Assembly: GCF_001730525.1 (NCBI RefSeq) | Contig: NZ_MDFN01000025.1 | Location: forward strand, 1 to 64,000 | Length of the DNA: 64,000 nucleotides | DNA from: Arcticibacter eurypsychrophilus | GTDB taxonomy: Bacteria; Bacteroidota; Bacteroidia; Sphingobacteriales; Sphingobacteriaceae | Direction of reading: 5' to 3' | Shown: piece by piece, positions 36,123 through 45,295 of the stretch | Layout of the letters: the number at the start of each line of letters is the position of its first letter | Numbering within the stretch: the stretch's first letter is position 1 | Made by a program: the position numbers and the translations under genes | Notes under the pieces: generated by a model | Told to the model about the DNA's origin: nothing | Databases searched by the model: none | Seen by the model: the letters and a program-made list of their open reading frames with translations, nothing else

Positions 36123-36548
36123 ATAATCAAACATTATACCAATTTTAAAAATTAAACATCAACTTGAGTAAAAGGTTTTATTAATATTTGAAAAGAACCC
36201 TACTATTTACATCAAAATCGTCAAAATTAATTCATCGAACTCCTAATATGTTTAATAGACCCTTGATAATTAAATAGATACAGAAGCAATAATTTATCTT
36301 TCGTGAAAATTACTATAATTTACTTTGAGACATTTAAAAGGCAATTCATTAATCTTAGCGATTTAATTTAAACTTTGCTTACCAATTCGTTACACATAAT
36401 AGTACGTTAATTTATACAAACTGGATAACGAATTAGTAAAAACACGACTCTTTGCTAACAAAACGGGAATATCGACCTAAAAACTGGTCAAAAGATAAAT
36501 AAGGATTATCATAATCAAGTTTTATACTTTTACATTCTACTATAAAAT
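36123..36548. other. AT-rich divergent spacer with one long inverted repeat
   Basis: This 426-nt stretch separates divergent ompA and the first gene of the second glycan locus. It holds a 14-bp inverted repeat with one mismatch (36379-36392 with 36426-36439) and a weak plus-strand TACTTTTA before 36549. No ORF with coding character, tRNA or terminator was found. Confidence 0.4.
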
Positions 36549-37427
36549 ATGAAAGTAACCGGTTTTAGCTTTATTCGAAATGCAGCTAAAAATGACTATC
36601 CCATTGTTGAGGCCATTAAATCAATTCTCCCTCTTTGTGACGAATTCGTCGTTGCACATGGGAATTCGGAAGACGAAACTTTAAGACTGATCAAAAATAT
36701 TGGCTCAGATAAGATCCGAATCATTCAAACTACGTGGGACGATGATATAAGAGAAGGCGGAAAAGTGTTTGCGGACGAGACCGATAAAGCCTATGAGGCG
36801 ATTTCGGCAGATACAGACTGGGCTTTTTACATTCAGGGAGATGAATGCGTACATGAAAAGTATCATCCTATAATAAGGAGAGAAATGGAGGACAATGTGG
36901 ACCAGGAGGAAGTAGAAGGACTACTTTTCAACTATCTTCATTTTTATGGCTCGTATGACTATATCGCGACGACCAGGCGCTGGTATAGAAAAGAGATCAG
37001 GTTATTAAAATTCAGACCTGGTGTGCGGTCCTACCGCGATGCTCAGGGCTTCAGGAAAAACGGAAAGAAACTTCAGGTAAAGTTAATTGACGCTTACATC
37101 TATCATTATGGATGGGTTAAACCGCCTGCAGGATTGAAACATAAAATGCGAAACTTCAATCAGTATTATCAAACACAAGAATGGGTTGAACAAAATATTC
37201 CTTCGGACTATGTATTTGACTATGGCAATGCGCATATTCTTCAAAAGTTTGAAGGCAGCCATCCCGCGGTTATACAGCCAAGGATTAACGCATCGAACTG
37301 GAAATTTTCATTCGATCCGGTTAAACTTCAAAAAAATACGACTCTCAGGTACAGGATCCTTCACCTGGTGGAACGGTTGACCGGATGGCGGGTTGGAGAA
37401 TATAAAAATTATAAAATAATCAGTTAA
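36549..37427 (+). CDS. Glycosyltransferase family 2-like protein
   Basis: 292 aa. The start FSFIRNAAKNDYPIVEAIKS and the strand CDEFVVAHGNSEDET are those of the GT2 branch with N-x-S-x-D-x-T in place of DDGSTDxS. WAFYIQGDECVHEK gives the acidic motif (GDE). It ends without a membrane anchor. First gene of a plus-strand group that continues with a heptosyltransferase-like gene 51 bp on, which suggests assembly of LPS core or similar oligosaccharide. Confidence 0.8.
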   Translation: MKVTGFSFIRNAAKNDYPIVEAIKSILPLCDEFVVAHGNSEDETLRLIKNIGSDKIRIIQTTWDDDIREGGKVFADETDKAYEAISADTDWAFYIQGDECVHEKYHPIIRREMEDNVDQEEVEGLLFNYLHFYGSYDYIATTRRWYRKEIRLLKFRPGVRSYRDAQGFRKNGKKLQVKLIDAYIYHYGWVKPPAGLKHKMRNFNQYYQTQEWVEQNIPSDYVFDYGNAHILQKFEGSHPAVIQPRINASNWKFSFDPVKLQKNTTLRYRILHLVERLTGWRVGEYKNYKIIS

Positions 37428-37478
37428 GCCATAGATACTTTCCCTGGATAAATATAAACCATATACTTAAAATAATTT

Positions 37479-38459
37479 ATGATACTAAGAGATGTGCACC
37501 ACATTCTTATCAGTAGAGTTGATGCTATCGGCGATGTTATTCTTACGCTACCCATTTGTGGGATAATTAAGGCCTATTATCCTAATTGCAAAATTTCTTT
37601 CTTGGGCCGCTCATACACCAGGGAGGTCGTATTGTTAAGCGAGCATGTAAATGAGTTTATTGATTATGATGAATGGCACTCGATCTCTGATAAGGATGCT
37701 GCAAACTTCCTGAAATTAAAAAAAATCGATACAATTATACATGTATATCCAAAAAGGAGGATTGCTTTTATTGCACTCCTAAGCAGTATAAAACATCGTA
37801 TAGGTACGACAAATAGGATATACCATTGGCTAACCTGCAATCGTCTTGTTCTCCTAAGTAGGAAACGATCAGATCTTCATGAAGCCTTGCTCAATAGTAA
37901 GTTGTTAAAAGGGCTGAATATTCCATTTAAAAAGAACGAGAATTTATCAGATTACTATGGCTTTTCGAATGTTCCCATATTAAATGAGGCGTATGAATCA
38001 TTACTCTCAAAAGACAAATTTAACCTTATCATACATCCTAAATCCAGAGGACATGGCAAAGAATGGAGCCTGGAGAACTATTCCAAGTTAATTCAGCAGA
38101 TTGATAAATCTCGTTTTAAAATTTTTATTAGCGGATCTCTTACTGAAAAAACACTTCTTAAAACCTGGATAGATCAGCATCAGGGAACGGTTACCGACTT
38201 AACCGGATTGTTTAATTTGAATCAATTTATAGCTTTTATATCTCGAAGCAATGGTCTTTTAGCCACCGGGACTGGTCCGCTCCACATTGCCGCAGCATTA
38301 GGCATTCATGCGTTAGGACTTTTTCCCAGCACGAGGCCTATTCATGCCGGACGCTGGGCTCCTAAAGGCAAGAAAGCTGAATATTTGGATTGTATTAATT
38401 CGGATATGGATTCCATTGAAACGACGACTGTGATATCACGTATATATAATTGGGTTTAA
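37479..38459 (+). CDS. Heptosyltransferase-like glycosyltransferase (GT9)
   Basis: 326 aa GT-B enzyme. ILISRVDAIGDVILTLPI is the GT9 opening (R/KxDAIGD), and LLATGTGPLHIAAALGIHALGLF is the donor-site signature shared with WaaC/WaaF. HPKSRGHGKEWS is the basic substrate loop. GT9 enzymes usually add heptose or a related sugar to the LPS inner core, so this gene links the cluster to LPS rather than to capsule. Another GT9 is at 44074-45204. Confidence 0.9.
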   Translation: MILRDVHHILISRVDAIGDVILTLPICGIIKAYYPNCKISFLGRSYTREVVLLSEHVNEFIDYDEWHSISDKDAANFLKLKKIDTIIHVYPKRRIAFIALLSSIKHRIGTTNRIYHWLTCNRLVLLSRKRSDLHEALLNSKLLKGLNIPFKKNENLSDYYGFSNVPILNEAYESLLSKDKFNLIIHPKSRGHGKEWSLENYSKLIQQIDKSRFKIFISGSLTEKTLLKTWIDQHQGTVTDLTGLFNLNQFIAFISRSNGLLATGTGPLHIAAALGIHALGLFPSTRPIHAGRWAPKGKKAEYLDCINSDMDSIETTTVISRIYNWV

Positions 38460-38503
38460 TAATTGTAGCGTTTTTATTATAATTGGCGTATACAAAGTAA
38501 TAT

Positions 38504-38519
38504 TTCAATTACAATTGAA
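38504..38519 (+). promoter_or_regulatory. 16-nt palindrome abutting a start codon
   Basis: TTCAATT (38504-38510) and AATTGAA (38513-38519) form a 7-bp palindrome whose last base is the A of the ATG of the next gene. It could mask the start in mRNA or be chance in AT-rich DNA. Confidence 0.25.
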
Positions 38520-39307
38520 TGCAGGACACTCTGGTATCTTTAATTATATCCACTTATAACTGGCCAAAAGCACTTGAAAAATGCTTGCTAAGTATATTGA
38601 TACAGAAGCAATTACCAAATGAAGTGCTTGTTGCTGACGATGGATCAGGGCAGGAAACAAGGCAATTGATTGAAAGATACAAACTTATTTTTCCTGTTCC
38701 CATAAAACACATCTGGCATGAAGATCAAGGATTCAGAAAAAGTAAAATCATTAATGAAGCAGTGCGGAACAGTTCTTTTGATTATTTAATTCAAATTGAT
38801 GGTGACGTGATTCTTCATCCTTATTTCGTGAAAGATCATATAGCTGTAAGAGAAGAAGGAGTATTTATAAGAGGAACCCGGGCAATGCTTTCCGCACATA
38901 AAACACAAGAGATATTAGAAACAGAAAACATAAAATTGACTATTTTTTCTAAAGGGCTTAAACACCGGATTAATGCATTGTGGATACCTACGCTTAAACA
39001 ACTTGGGATTCGCAAAGAGAACTCTTCAAAAAGTGTCAGAGGTAGCAATTTAGCTTTCTGGAAATCTGATTTTATTTTGATTAACGGATATAACAATGAA
39101 CTGGAGGGTTGGGGACACGAGGATGAAGAACTTGCTGCTCGATTTATAAATAACGATATTATTAAAAAAATAGTAAAGCTGTGTGCTATACAGTACCATT
39201 TACATCACAAGCCATCATCCCGTATAAACGAAAAAGTTCATGCTGAAACTGTTAAAACCACAGTTACAAACCAGATCAGAACTTGCGTTAAAGGATATAA
39301 CAATTGA
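38519..39307 (+). CDS. Glycosyltransferase family 2 (with galactosyltransferase-type C-terminal region), copy 1
   Basis: 262 aa. GT2 start VSLIISTYNWPKALEKCLLS, EVLVADDGSGQET, metal motif IQIDGDVIL and a C-terminal GYNNELEGWGHEDEELAARF, the Glyco_transf_7C signature with catalytic acidic residues. The next gene, 4 nt downstream, is a paralogue. It probably adds a hexose to the growing oligosaccharide. Confidence 0.9.
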   Translation: MQDTLVSLIISTYNWPKALEKCLLSILIQKQLPNEVLVADDGSGQETRQLIERYKLIFPVPIKHIWHEDQGFRKSKIINEAVRNSSFDYLIQIDGDVILHPYFVKDHIAVREEGVFIRGTRAMLSAHKTQEILETENIKLTIFSKGLKHRINALWIPTLKQLGIRKENSSKSVRGSNLAFWKSDFILINGYNNELEGWGHEDEELAARFINNDIIKKIVKLCAIQYHLHHKPSSRINEKVHAETVKTTVTNQIRTCVKGYNN

Positions 39308-39311
39308 TTAT

Positions 39312-40190
39312 ATGACTAATAAAATCAAAACATCACTTATTATTTCAACTTATAATTGGCCGGAAGCACTTAGTTTATGCTTATTAAGTGTAACCAGACA
39401 ATCTTTTATGCCAGATGAGGTTATTATAGCTGACGATGGATCAACTATTGACACGAAGGAACTAATTGACAGACATCGAGAAAAATTTCCTGTTCCACTA
39501 AAACACGTTTGGCAAAAAGACGAAGGTTTCCAATTAGCAAAAATCAGAAACAAGGCAATAGCTATAGCTCAATTTGAATATATTATTCAGATTGATGGAG
39601 ATCTTTCATTACATAAACACTTCATTAAAGATCACATAGAGCTTAGTCAAAAGGGATCATTCATCACAGGTAGTCGGGTGATAATGGATAAATCACTATC
39701 TGAAAACGTATTGAGAAGACAGCGAAATTTGACAAACCTTTTTTTACCAGGAATAAGAAATCATACAAACATGATGAGAATAAAATTCCTGAGGGACTAT
39801 CTTGCTGACCGATACAAACAACATGACAATCTATATCTGAGGGGATGCAACATGGCTTTTTGGAAAAGCGACCTGATTAAAGTGAACGGCTACAATGAAG
39901 ATTTTTGTGGATGGGGTAAGGAAGACAATGAAATTGCTGTGCGCCTGATTAATTCGGGGATAAAAAAACGGGCGATTAAGTTTGGAGGCATTGTTTTCCA
40001 CATGTACCATGGCAATCATTGCTTAGTGCGCAATCATGAAAATGAACACCGGCTGGCACATGCTATCAAGGATAAGATTACGTATTGTAGTCGTGGCATC
40101 AGCCAATATATTCATAAACAGTTGACATTTCCGATTCCTTCGAATACGGCGGAAAGTCTGCCTTCATTAATAAAATACACTACTCAGTAA
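39312..40190 (+). CDS. Glycosyltransferase family 2, paralogous copy 2
   Basis: 292 aa from the ATG at 39312; an upstream start at 39240 would overlap the previous gene by 68 nt and add residues absent in the paralogue. It repeats the layout of the previous gene: TSLIISTYNWPEALSLCLLS, VIIADDGSTIDT, IQIDGDLSL and GYNEDFCGWGKEDNEIAVRL. The 3' end overlaps the convergent gene at 40167 by 24 bp, so the two transcripts face each other. Tandem duplication with divergence suggests two successive similar linkages. Confidence 0.9.
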   Translation: MTNKIKTSLIISTYNWPEALSLCLLSVTRQSFMPDEVIIADDGSTIDTKELIDRHREKFPVPLKHVWQKDEGFQLAKIRNKAIAIAQFEYIIQIDGDLSLHKHFIKDHIELSQKGSFITGSRVIMDKSLSENVLRRQRNLTNLFLPGIRNHTNMMRIKFLRDYLADRYKQHDNLYLRGCNMAFWKSDLIKVNGYNEDFCGWGKEDNEIAVRLINSGIKKRAIKFGGIVFHMYHGNHCLVRNHENEHRLAHAIKDKITYCSRGISQYIHKQLTFPIPSNTAESLPSLIKYTTQ

Positions 40191-41282
40191 AAGTAATCCG
40201 ATTATAAGACTCATTTTAATGATTTTCCATTTATTCAAGCGAAAAGGACTGGGGCAAGGTTTATTGAAGCCGAAGTCTATCCGCCTGAATAGAAACAATA
40301 AACGACCAGTTTTAATCAGCGAATAAAAGAAGCCCAATTCCTGTGTGTTTTTATGTATGGTCATTTGCCAAGCGAGGGGTAAGGAAAATTTCCTAGTGGC
40401 TATAATGGCACGGATCAGGTTAGTCAAATATTCGGCAAGCAAAATGATCACGAGTAATTTCAGGTAAATCGTATAATTGCAGCCCAACAGGAAAGCAATC
40501 CCGCTAAGGAGGAGTAGAATGGAACTACTTTCGCTCGTATTGCTAAAATCTACATAACTATACATTTTGATATGCGGGAACTTCAGTATGATCGCATTTC
40601 CATATCCATAATTGAACATTCTTTTAAGCTGCATTTTACCTGCATTCCACCAGGGGTGTGTTATTTCAGCCTTTGGCAGGCTTAAATAATAGCAGTCATT
40701 TTCTAAACTATTCCGAACCAATAGCTCTACATCTTCAGCACTGGTCCATTCGACACGAAAGCGTCTGCTACTTAACAACTCCCGATTTAGCATGATATTA
40801 GAAGTTGGAGACCAGCGCTGATTTTCTTTAGTTCTACTCAAATAAAAGTGGCCTAGTACTCCGTTTAATAACAGGGCCTTGGTGATGGAATTAATGGGAT
40901 CGGGGAATGCGGTAACACCAGAAAACCCGATACTCGTTCTATTTTTTCGAATCGCATCGGCATATACGAGTAATAAATCTGCTCCAGGAATAATATCATC
41001 ATCAAGAAGCAGGATCCAAGCGCCGTGACCACAATCAATTCCTTTATTACGGGTTTGGGATGGACCGAGATTTAAGGAGTTAATAAGTAAGGTAATCGTT
41101 CCATCGTTAGCTAAACGTTGAATAGAGTTGGGAACAAGCACCTGTGGATGATCGCATACCAGATAATACGTAACCTCAAAATCCATCGGTTTTTTTAAAT
41201 TGAATATCCCCAAAAGGAATTGCTCATCCATTCTAAAAGAAGGAATAACAACATCTATATGATTAAGAGCATCTGCAAGCAT
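40167..41282 (-). CDS. Membrane-anchored glycosyltransferase family 2
   Basis: 371 aa. GT2 core: IDVVIPSFRMDEQFLLGIF, GPSQTRNKGIDCGHGAWILL, acidic DDD at 94-96, and EWTSAEDVELLVR as the catalytic-base region. The C-terminal third has hydrophobic segments (SSSILLLLSGIAFLLGC and YLKLLVIILLAEYL, then a last IIKMSLIIGLLLLSSV), so the enzyme is anchored in the inner membrane. It is the only minus-strand gene between two plus-strand runs and overlaps its convergent neighbour by 24 bp. Confidence 0.85.
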   Translation of the reverse strand: MLADALNHIDVVIPSFRMDEQFLLGIFNLKKPMDFEVTYYLVCDHPQVLVPNSIQRLANDGTITLLINSLNLGPSQTRNKGIDCGHGAWILLLDDDIIPGADLLLVYADAIRKNRTSIGFSGVTAFPDPINSITKALLLNGVLGHFYLSRTKENQRWSPTSNIMLNRELLSSRRFRVEWTSAEDVELLVRNSLENDCYYLSLPKAEITHPWWNAGKMQLKRMFNYGYGNAIILKFPHIKMYSYVDFSNTSESSSILLLLSGIAFLLGCNYTIYLKLLVIILLAEYLTNLIRAIIATRKFSLPLAWQMTIHKNTQELGFFYSLIKTGRLLFLFRRIDFGFNKPCPSPFRLNKWKIIKMSLIIGLLLLSSVFY

Positions 41283-41323
41283 GTATAAAAGGAATCAGAG
41301 GATAAGTATAACACTTTATATGT

Positions 41324-41331
41324 TAAGTTTG
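41324..41331 (+). promoter_or_regulatory. Candidate -7 box upstream of the 41357 glycosyltransferase gene
   Basis: TAAGTTTG matches TAnnTTTG 26 nt before the ATG. No TTG at 19-nt spacing. Confidence 0.35.
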
Positions 41332-41356
41332 CTTTATTTAAGACCATTACGCTCCT

Positions 41357-42124
41357 ATGCAAATATTTAAGACAGGTGGAACACGTGAGGCCCATTATCC
41401 TGCAGATCCTCAGAAGCCATTAATCAGCATTATCATTGTCACACTAAATGCAGAAGCTCAGCTCGAGAACTGTATCAGCTCGATCCTAAACCAGGTCTAT
41501 CAGAATATGGAGATCATCGTATTTGACGGTGGAAGCACAGACTCAACGGGATCTCTACTGGAAAAATACAGCCAAAACATTACTTATTGGCAAACTGAAC
41601 CCGACAATGGTATTTATGATGCCATGAATAAGGCTGTACAAAAGGCTAAAGGGGACTGGCTTTATTTCATAGGTGCTGATGACCAGCTACTTGAAGGATT
41701 TAGTCTGATGATAGGCAAACTAAAGGATAGTCGAACTATTTATTACGGGGACATGAGTTATAATGGAGAGCGGACTGACCGGAAAAAATACACGGCATAC
41801 CGGCTATCAAAGGAAACGATATGTCACCAGGCAATGATTTACCCTGCGCAGGTATTTGAGCAGTATCAGTACGATTTGACCTATCCACTGGCGGCTGACT
41901 GGGCATTGAATCTTAATTTGTGGGCTGACAAGCAATTCCGTTTTCAATTTTACTCCTTAATGATGGCGAATTTTAGTATGACGGGGGCATCATCTATACA
42001 GAAAGATCATCAGTTTTTAATCGATTTGCCCGTTTTGATCAAAGAGAAATTGGGCTGGGCGGTCTATCTGCGCTACCTTTTAAAACAGGCAAAAAAAAGG
42101 TTTAGGCAACCCCTTTTAGCTTGA
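41357..42124 (+). CDS. Glycosyltransferase family 2 (WcaA-like), third member of the 45/48-kb family
   Basis: 255 aa. ISIIIVTLNAEAQLENCISS, IIVFDGGSTDST, WLYFIGADDQLL, and TICHQAMIYPAQVF. The pair GGSTDST plus GADD and the ICHQ/ICHH box are shared with the proteins at 45296 and 47956, so the three are paralogues. These enzymes add one sugar to a lipid-linked oligosaccharide. Followed after 72 bp by the ABC flippase gene. Confidence 0.88.
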   Translation: MQIFKTGGTREAHYPADPQKPLISIIIVTLNAEAQLENCISSILNQVYQNMEIIVFDGGSTDSTGSLLEKYSQNITYWQTEPDNGIYDAMNKAVQKAKGDWLYFIGADDQLLEGFSLMIGKLKDSRTIYYGDMSYNGERTDRKKYTAYRLSKETICHQAMIYPAQVFEQYQYDLTYPLAADWALNLNLWADKQFRFQFYSLMMANFSMTGASSIQKDHQFLIDLPVLIKEKLGWAVYLRYLLKQAKKRFRQPLLA

Positions 42125-42172
42125 TACTTAGTATATCTGATATAAAACAAAGCTCAATCCCGTCCTTTTTAA

Positions 42173-42180
42173 TACTTTTG
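42173..42180 (+). promoter_or_regulatory. Candidate -7 box of the ABC flippase gene
   Basis: TACTTTTG, 16 nt before the ATG at 42197; the leader would be about 10 nt. -33 element not recognisable. Confidence 0.4.
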
Positions 42181-42196
42181 CAGATTGATTTAATAA

Positions 42197-44017
42197 ATGA
42201 AGACATATTTCCGATTATTATCATTTGCAAAACCCATTGAAAAATTTGCAATCCCGTATATTGTAACGACACTGCTAGCTGTAGTATTTAATACATTGAA
42301 TCTTGCGTTGATTGTTCCTGTGCTTACCTTTCTGTTTAATACTACAGGCAATGCAACTGTATACACAAAACCAGAAAGTGCCTGGAATATGATGGCTAAC
42401 TTCAATTACTACTCTCAAGTGATTAATAAAACGTATGGTACTTATGGTGCTTTGCAATTTATATGTGTGGCTATTATCATTTCCGTGCTGCTAAGCAATC
42501 TATTTAAATACATTTCTCAGCGCATCATGGAGAATTTAAGAATCCATACCCTTCTTAATATTCGAAAAACTGTATTTGAGAACGTAATGAATATGCACCT
42601 GGGTTTCTTTAATAACGAACGTAAAGGAGATATCCTATCTAAAATCACAAATGATGTACAAGTAGTACAATTTACGGTGACGGGAACACTACAGGTAATT
42701 TTCCGAGAACCCTTTCAACTTATTGCCTATCTGTTTACGCTTTTTGCTATATCATATAAATTAACTTTTATTTCTATTCTTTTCATTCCTATTTCGGCCA
42801 TATTTATTGCCAGGCTGGTAAAAAGTTTGAAGAATGTGGCATCTAATTCGCAATCCTCATTTGGGGTGATGGTAAGTAACCTGGAAGAGGCACTAACTGG
42901 AGTGAAAATTATTAAAGCCTTTAATGCCGGTGATTTTATTAAACAAAAGTTTAATAATGAAAATGAAAACTTTTCAGAGATGGGAAGACAAATGGCCAAA
43001 AAGCAACAATTAGCCTCTCCTATTTCCGAGTTTCTGGGGGTACTGATGGTGGTATTCATTGTGCTTTATGGTGGTAGCATTGTGCTTGGTGGTGATCCTA
43101 ATTTTACTGCTCCTATGTTTATTGGATATATCGGAATCTTTTCTCAGCTAACCCGTCCGGCTAAAGCTTTATCTGATTCTTTTACAGGAATAAACCTGGG
43201 ATTAGCAGCAGGAGAACGTATCTTAGAGCTGATCGATATGAAGCCGGCGATTCAGGACGCGAAGGGTGCAATTGAAGTAACTGAATTTAATCGCGCCATC
43301 ACTATTAATAATATTAATTTCAGCTATGGCGAAAAAATTATATTAACCAATGTATCGCTTACCATTCCTATTGGGAAAACGATAGCCTTAGTTGGTCCAT
43401 CAGGAGGAGGTAAATCGACGTTAATGGACCTGATTCCCCGATTTATTGAGCCACAAAGTGGAAGCATTTGTTTTGATGATACGGATATTAAAAACATTTC
43501 AATGGATTCCCTGCGTTCGCAAATAGGCTTTGTAAACCAGGAATCGATCCTCTTCAATGATACTATTTTCAATAATATTGCCTTTGGAAAACCTGATTCT
43601 ACTAAAGAAGCAGTAGAAGCTGCTGCCCGCATTGCTAACGCTCATGATTTTATATTAAATACAGATAACGGTTATGAAACCAATATTGGTGACCGTGGAA
43701 TTAAATTATCGGGGGGACAAAAGCAACGAATAAACATTGCCAGGGCTGTTTTGAAGAATCCACCCATTATGTTGTTGGATGAAGCAACCTCTGCATTGGA
43801 TACAGAATCAGAAAAATCGGTACAGGATGCATTAAATAAATTAATGAAAAACCGTACTACTTTGGTCATAGCCCACCGTTTAAGCACTATAAAGGACGCG
43901 GATTTAATTGTTGTACTTGATTCAGGAAAAATAGTTGAAACAGGTACGCACTCGGAATTGATGGTTCATGATGGCGTTTATAGACGGTTGGTGGAAATGC
44001 AGACGTTTAGTGAATAG
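42197..44017 (+). CDS. MsbA-like ABC lipid/oligosaccharide flippase
   Basis: 606 aa: six membrane helices to about residue 330, then a nucleotide-binding domain with Walker A GPSGGGKST (~398), signature LSGGQKQR (~504), Walker B IMLLDEATSALD (~524) and H-loop IAHRLST. Homodimeric half-transporter of the MsbA class. Placement inside a GT9/GT2 cluster suggests it flips lipid A-core or another lipid-linked glycan. It is followed after 56 bp by a GT9 gene. Confidence 0.88.
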   Translation: MKTYFRLLSFAKPIEKFAIPYIVTTLLAVVFNTLNLALIVPVLTFLFNTTGNATVYTKPESAWNMMANFNYYSQVINKTYGTYGALQFICVAIIISVLLSNLFKYISQRIMENLRIHTLLNIRKTVFENVMNMHLGFFNNERKGDILSKITNDVQVVQFTVTGTLQVIFREPFQLIAYLFTLFAISYKLTFISILFIPISAIFIARLVKSLKNVASNSQSSFGVMVSNLEEALTGVKIIKAFNAGDFIKQKFNNENENFSEMGRQMAKKQQLASPISEFLGVLMVVFIVLYGGSIVLGGDPNFTAPMFIGYIGIFSQLTRPAKALSDSFTGINLGLAAGERILELIDMKPAIQDAKGAIEVTEFNRAITINNINFSYGEKIILTNVSLTIPIGKTIALVGPSGGGKSTLMDLIPRFIEPQSGSICFDDTDIKNISMDSLRSQIGFVNQESILFNDTIFNNIAFGKPDSTKEAVEAAARIANAHDFILNTDNGYETNIGDRGIKLSGGQKQRINIARAVLKNPPIMLLDEATSALDTESEKSVQDALNKLMKNRTTLVIAHRLSTIKDADLIVVLDSGKIVETGTHSELMVHDGVYRRLVEMQTFSE

Positions 44018-44073
44018 ATTTACGCATCAAGCTAAAAACATCACGTAACGTTATAAGAGACTACTGGAAGTTT

Positions 44074-45204
44074 ATGCACAATAAAAAAAAATTTAGAAAA
44101 GTCCGCTTTATACTGTTACAAATATCCTGGCTATTCAGTTTTTTGGCAAAGTTCAGGAAATCAGAAAAAAGAATTTTACTTGTTAAAATTGATGCAATAG
44201 GAGATTACATCCTCTTCCGTAATTTTATAGAAGTATTAAAAAATTCAGAAGAGTACAAAGATCACAAAATTGAACTTCTAGGTAATATCGTTTGGAAAGA
44301 CCTGGCGCTCGAATATGACAATGACTTTATATCGGAATTTTATTTTATAAAAGAAGACCCCTTATATGTGCAGCCATCAGAAGTATTAAAACTTGGCTGG
44401 ATGCTTTTCAAAAGGAGATATGAAGTTGTCATACACTCCACATATTCGCGCAGTTTTATGGGCACAGGCCTTGCAGCTCTAGCTGCAGGAAAGGAAAATA
44501 TTGCTTATGACTACGAAAGGGGCCCTGTTTTTGAGTATAAAAGACAAACAGATAAATTTCATACTCGGCTTATCCAACTACCTAAGGAGATTTTTCATGA
44601 ATATGATCGGAACCTATACTTTTTTGAAAAGCTACTGGATCAGCCCAGTTCTCCTATCAACGGATTATCACTTCCTATTTCAAAAACAACAAATAACGCA
44701 ATACTAGTATTTCCAGGCTCAAGCTATTATAAACGCAATTGGGAAAGAGAAAACTTTTTAGAAATCATTAAACGCCTTTTGACTGAAAGCTCTAAAGCTA
44801 TCATCATAGCAGGAGGACCTTCAGAAGTGCCAGTAGCTTCTTATCTCACGGGGCATCTTCCGCCTTCAGAAAGACTTACAGATCTCACAGGAAAAATAAC
44901 TCTTCCTCAACTTGTACAGCTTATTGCTGATTCAGAATTAGTAATTTCGAATGAAACAAGTGCAGCACATATCGCGGCAGCGTGTAAAACTCCCGTAATT
45001 TGCATTCAGGGGGGAGGTCATTTTGAACGTTTCACCCCATATCCGGATACCATGAATTTTAGGCCAATCTGCATTTTTGAAATAATGCCTTGCTATAACT
45101 GCGATTGGAACTGCAAATATCACAATGACTTCAATGAACCTTTCCCATGTATATTAAAAGTAAGCATAGAAAAAGTTTGGTTAGAAATAAGTCGATTAAT
45201 TTGA
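44074..45204 (+). CDS. Heptosyltransferase-like glycosyltransferase (GT9)
   Basis: 376 aa. RILLVKIDAIGDYILFRNF is the GT9 start after a ~35-residue basic/hydrophobic leader (RFILLQISWLFSFLAKF) that may bind the membrane. VFPGSSYYKRNWERENF and LVISNETSAAHIAAACKTP form the donor site. The end is Cys-rich (MPCYNCDWNCKYHNDF, then CILKVS), which occurs in part of this family. It likely adds a heptose-like sugar to LPS core. Confidence 0.85.
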   Translation: MHNKKKFRKVRFILLQISWLFSFLAKFRKSEKRILLVKIDAIGDYILFRNFIEVLKNSEEYKDHKIELLGNIVWKDLALEYDNDFISEFYFIKEDPLYVQPSEVLKLGWMLFKRRYEVVIHSTYSRSFMGTGLAALAAGKENIAYDYERGPVFEYKRQTDKFHTRLIQLPKEIFHEYDRNLYFFEKLLDQPSSPINGLSLPISKTTNNAILVFPGSSYYKRNWERENFLEIIKRLLTESSKAIIIAGGPSEVPVASYLTGHLPPSERLTDLTGKITLPQLVQLIADSELVISNETSAAHIAAACKTPVICIQGGGHFERFTPYPDTMNFRPICIFEIMPCYNCDWNCKYHNDFNEPFPCILKVSIEKVWLEISRLI

Positions 45205-45295
45205 ATTTATATCCAAGTTATATATCCATTGTTACGAAATGAAGCAAAACTAAGTATACTATAAGATACTCAAATATATTATACGCCCAATAAAT

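Noticed and set aside
39240-39311. Longer N-terminus for the second tandem GT2 gene
   Set aside because: It would overlap the preceding coding region by 68 nt and the extra residues have no counterpart in its paralogue.
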